A stretch of DNA of 64,000 bases. Source: Bryoerythrophyllum caledonicum (taxonomy: Eukaryota > Streptophyta > Bryopsida > Pottiales > Pottiaceae). Both the position numbers and the translations under genes were made by a program. Below the pieces are notes generated by a model, which searched no databases, was not told the origin of the DNA, and saw only the letters and a list, made by a program, of their open reading frames with translations. Shown one piece after another: positions 59,285 to 64,000 of this stretch; positions within the stretch are counted from its first letter, which is position 1, and each line of letters opens with the position of its first letter. The stretch lies in assembly GCA_963971425.1 (NCBI GenBank), contig OZ020518.1, forward strand, positions 9,341,989 through 9,405,988, written 5' to 3'.

Positions 59285-62200
59285 ACCCCTAAGGTACCGT
59301 GACAATTTTACACCAAAAACACTTCAAAATTGTTGAATTTTAGTGCAATGAACAGAGAAGGAAACCAAAACCTTGATTTCTAGTTTTGACCGTAGGATCT
59401 CAATTAAGACTTATTAAGTAATATATTTCCAAAATTTCATAAACTTTGATCGCACGGATTGAAAGATTATAGTGTTTGAAGTCAAGCAAATGGTTCATTT
59501 TCTTCCCTGCGTTTAGTGGATCAACAGACTTTGACTTCAGTTGGTATTAAAATTTTGCACTACACAAGGTCTGAATCTATTACCATCTTGTTAAGCATGA
59601 TGTTAGTTCCTTATACACCAATTTTTAGAGGTAGAGGACAGGTGTAGCATATTCAATACAACTATGCCACGAGTGGAGGTTCGAAATTTGCCCATTCACA
59701 CTTTAATTTTTTGTGAACTTAATATGTTTTAGACTGATAATCCAAACGGTCCATAAGAAGAATTTCACCACATATTGTTGTGGAAAAATAGAAAATAGAA
59801 AATAGAAAATATAAAGATATCTAGGTTTTATTTGGAAAAGAAGAAGTTTTTTTGTTACCTTGCCCGACAATGAGTGACAATGTGTGAAAATGTTTGACTT
59901 GGGTTGGTATGCTATTTTTCACTAAAGACAAGAATTTTTTCTTGACAATATGAAGGAAAAAATATTACTTGCGAGTATTGAAAATCTCACATTGAATAGA
60001 GTGTCCTAGCAAAAGTTTTTGGATGTGCCCGAGGTGCCCGCTCTCCCCATTTGAAATTCAAAACCCTATAACTTTTTCATCAAATGTCCAATTTAGGAAA
60101 CATTTATTTTCCCACTAACGTCTTGGTAATGCCTTTCTATGGTAATAATTTCAAAGAAGAATGTTGGAAATTGACACCATAGGAACGTGACTGAACTTTC
60201 AAAAAGCCCATTTTTTACACTTGGTCCTTTACGGGTTAACCCCTAAGGTACCGTGACAGTTTTACACCAAAAACACTTCAAAATTAATGGATTCTACTGC
60301 AATGAATAAAGAAGGTAACAAAAACTTTGATTTTTAGTTTTGACCGTAGGATCTCAATAAAAGCTTATTAAGTAATACATGTACCAAATTTCATAAACTT
60401 TGACCGCATGGATTAAAAGATTATAGTATTTGAAGTCAAGAAAATGGTTCATTTTCTTCCCTGCGTTTAGTGGATCAGCAGACTTTGACTTCAGTTGGTG
60501 TCAAAAAATTTCACTATACAAGGTCTAAATCTATTACCATCTTGTTAAGCATGATGTTAGCTCCTTACACACCATTTTTTAGAGGTAGAGACCGGGTGTA
60601 GCATATTCAAAACAAGTGTGCAAGGAGTGGAGGCTCGAAATTTGTTATTTCACACTTTATTTTTTTTTGAACTTAATGTGTTTTGATTGATAATCCAAAT
60701 GGTTAATATGAAGGTTTACATTACATATTGATGTGGAAAAAACAAAAAGTGAAAAATATGAAGATCTCTAGGTTTTATGTGGAAAAGAAGAAGTTTTTTT
60801 GGTACCTTGCCCGACAATGAGTGACAATGTGTGAAAATGTTTGACTTGGGTTGGTATGCTATTTTTCATTAAAGACAAGAACTTTTCTTTGACAATCTGA
60901 AGGGAAATAATATTACTTGCAAGTACTGAAAATCTCACTTTCAATAGAGTGTCCTAGCAAAAGTTTTTGGAGGTGCCCGATGTGCCCGCCCTCCCCATTT
61001 GAAATTAAAAACCCTATAACTTTTTCATCAAATGTCCAATTTAGGAAAAAGTTGTTTTCCCACTAAGGTCTTGGTAATGTCTTCCTATAGTAAAAATTTC
61101 AAAGAAGAATGTTGGAAATTGACACCATAGGAACCTGACCGAACTTTCAAAAAGCCCTTTTTGGACATTTGGTACCTTAGGGGTTAACCCCTAAGGTACC
61201 AAGGTAGTTTTACACCAAAAACACTTCAAAATTAATGGATTCTAGTGCAATGAACAAAGAAGGTAACAAAAACTTTTATTTTTAGTTTTGACCGTAGGAT
61301 CTCAATAAAAGCTTATTAAGTAATACATGTACCAAATTTCATAAACTTTGACCGCATGGATTAAAAGATTATAGTATTTGAAGTCAAGAAAATGGTTCAT
61401 TTTCTTCCCTGCGTTTAGTGGATCAGCAGACTTTGACTTCAGTTGGTGTCAAAAAATTTCACTATACAAGGTCTAAATCTATTACCATCTTGTTAAGCAT
61501 GATGTTAGCTCCTTACACACCATTTTTTAGAGGTAGAGACCGGGTGTAGCATATTCAAAACAAGTGTGCAAGGAGTGGAGGCTCGAAATTTGTTATTTCA
61601 CACTTTATTTTTTTTTGAACTTAATGTGTTTTGATTGATAATCCAAATGGTTAATATGAAGGTTTACATTACATATTGATGTGGAAAAAACAAAAAGTGA
61701 AAAATATGAAGATCTCTAGGTTTTATGTGGAAAAGAAGAAGTTTTTTTGGTACCTTGCCCGACAATGAGTGACAATGTGTGAAAATGTTTGACTTGGGTT
61801 GGTATGCTATTTTTCATTAAAGACAAGAACTTTTCTTTGACAATCTGAAGGGAAATAATATTACTTGCAAGTACTGAAAATCTCACTTTCAATAGAGTGT
61901 CCTAGCAAAAGTTTTTGGAGGTGCCCGATGTGCCCGCCCTCCCCATTTGAAATTAAAAACCCTATAACTTTTTCATCAAATGTCCAATTTAGGAAAAAGT
62001 TGTTTTCCCACTAAGGTCTTGGTAATGTCTTCCTATAGTAAAAATTTCAAAGAAGAATGTTGGAAATTGACACCATAGGAACCTGACCGAACTTTCAAAA
62101 AGCCCTTTTTGGACATTTGGTACCTTAGGGGTTAACCCCTAAGGTACCAAGGTAGTTTTACACCAAAAACACTTCAAAATTAATGGATTCTAGTGCAATG

Positions 62201-64000
62201 AACAAAGAAGGTAACAAAAACTTTTATTTTTAGTTTTGACCGTAGGATCTCAATAAAAGCTTATTAAGTAATACATGTACCAAATTTCATAAACTTTGAC
62301 CGCATGGATTAAAAGATTATAGTATTTGAAGTCAAGAAAATGGTTCATTTTCTTCCCTGCGTTTAGTGGATCAGCAGACTTTGACTTCAGTTGGTGTCAA
62401 AAAATTTCACTATACAAGGTCTAAATCTATTACCATCTTGTTAAGCATGATGTTAGCTCCTTACACACCATTTTTTAGAGGTAGAGACCGGGTGTAGCAT
62501 ATTCAAAACAAGTGTGCAAGGAGTGGAGGCTCGAAATTTGTTATTTCACACTTTATTTTTTTTTGAACTTAATGTGTTTTGATTGATAATCCAAATGGTT
62601 AATATGAAGGTTTACATTACATATTGATGTGGAAAAAACAAAAAGTGAAAAATATGAAGATCTCTAGGTTTTATGTGGAAAAGAAGAAGTTTTTTTGGTA
62701 CCTTGCCCGACAATGAGTGACAATGTGTGAAAATGTTTGACTTGGGTTGGTATGCTATTTTTCATTAAAGACAAGAACTTTTCTTTGACAATCTGAAGGG
62801 AAATAATATTACTTGCAAGTACTGAAAATCTCACTTTCAATAGAGTGTCCTAGCAAAAGTTTTTGGAGGTGCCCGATGTGCCCGCCCTCCCCATTTGAAA
62901 TTAAAAACCCTATAACTTTTTCATCAAATGTCCAATTTAGGAAAAAGTTGTTTTCCCACTAAGGTCTTGGTAATGTCTTCCTATAGTAAAAATTTCAAAG
63001 AAGAATGTTGGAAATTGACACCATAGGAACCTGACCGAACTTTCAAAAAGCCCTTTTTGGACATTTGGTACCTTAGGGGTTAACCCCTAAGGTACCAAGG
63101 TAGTTTTACACCAAAAACACTTCAAAATTAATGGATTCTAGTGCAATGAACAAAGAAGGTAACAAAAACTTTTATTTTTAGTTTTGACCGTAGGATCTCA
63201 ATAAAAGCTTATTAAGTAATACATGTACCAAATTTCATAAACTTTGACCGCATGGATTAAAAGATTATAGTATTTGAAGTCAAGAAAATGGTTCATTTTC
63301 TTCCCTGCGTTTAGTGGATCAGCAGACTTTGACTTCAGTTGGTGTCAAAAAATTTCACTATACAAGGTCTAAATCTATTACCATCTTGTTAAGCATGATG
63401 TTAGCTCCTTACACACCATTTTTTAGAGGTAGAGACCGGGTGTAGCATATTCAAAACAAGTGTGCAAGGAGTGGAGGCTCGAAATTTGTTATTTCACACT
63501 TTATTTTTTTTTGAACTTAATGTGTTTTGATTGATAATCCAAATGGTTAATATGAAGGTTTACATTACATATTGATGTGGAAAAAACAAAAAGTGAAAAA
63601 TATGAAGATCTCTAGGTTTTATGTGGAAAAGAAGAAGTTTTTTTGGTACCTTGCCCGACAATGAGTGACAATGTGTGAAAATGTTTGACTTGGGTTGGTA
63701 TGCTATTTTTCATTAAAGACAAGAACTTTTCTTTGACAATCTGAAGGGAAATAATATTACTTGCAAGTACTGAAAATCTCACTTTCAATAGAGTGTCCTA
63801 GCAAAAGTTTTTGGAGGTGCCCGATGTGCCCGCCCTCCCCATTTGAAATTAAAAACCCTATAACTTTTTCATCAAATGTCCAATTTAGGAAAAAGTTGTT
63901 TTCCCACTAAGGTCTTGGTAATGTCTTCCTATAGTAAAAATTTCAAAGAAGAATGTTGGAAATTGACACCATAGGAACCTGACCGAACTTTCAAAAAGCC
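59282..64000 (+). repeat. 948-bp tandem array of a TTAA-family TIR element
   Basis: TTAA-CCCC junctions lie at 59282, 60236, 61184, 62132 and 63080 (spacings 954, 948, 948, 948). Each unit is a complete TIR element (CCCCTAAGGTACC...GGTACCTTAGGGG) and neighbours share one TTAA, giving the palindrome GGTACCTTAGGGGTTAACCC at every join. Units from 61184 on appear identical by eye; the 60236 unit differs mainly in its first 120 bp and the 59282 unit more widely. The last unit is cut by the window end. No transposase frame. Confidence 0.9.

Noticed and set aside
55348-64000. Centromeric satellite
   Set aside because: The unit is a TIR element and the array seen is under 5 kb; nothing in the window links it to a centromere.

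Overview
The window looks like nuclear DNA from a large, repeat-rich genome of the green plant lineage (Viridiplantae). It holds a plant-type Ty1/copia element, GT-AG introns, a SUVR-type SET histone methyltransferase gene, and a Ty3/gypsy element carrying a cytosine DNA methyltransferase, a type reported from charophyte algae and dinoflagellates. I cannot fix the species. No rRNA, canonical tRNA, CRISPR array or bacterial operon is visible. Host-like genes occupy only about 27-37 kb; almost everything else is mobile DNA.

Layout. 1-7 kb: a possible 3' gene end, a 135-bp TTAA-flanked MITE, LTR-like repeats, a 178-bp tandem repeat and a TTAGGG-like minisatellite. 7-26.5 kb: a nest of CCGG-rich, gag-like-only elements. 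Element C/D (minus, 9810-25210, duplication CTTGT) was entered by element B (plus, 14614-24417, duplication CTTGC), which was entered by a young copia element (plus, 16153-22134, duplication AGCAC). Element A (minus) lies to the left. The copia leader carries a 353-bp foldback palindrome.

27-37 kb: a kinase-like gene (minus), three 400-bp tandem repeats, a coiled-coil/zinc-binding protein gene (plus) and a seven-exon SUVR-type SET gene (plus). Their in-frame stops are UAG or UAA, not UGA. This could mean decay of CAG/CAA codons or a code in which UAR means glutamine.

40-46 kb: a minus-strand Ty3/gypsy fossil with the order protease - DNA methyltransferase - reverse transcriptase - RNase H - integrase - PHD finger. 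It is an element that appears to carry both a writer and a reader of chromatin marks.

46-64 kb: a TIR element family with TTAA target sites (piggyBac-like ends CCCCTAAAGG), including one copy inserted into another at TTAA. At the right end the family forms a 948-bp tandem array whose unit is the element plus one TTAA, nearly identical from unit to unit and running off the window. Mutator-like and PIF/Harbinger-like MITEs with clear termini are inserted among these copies.
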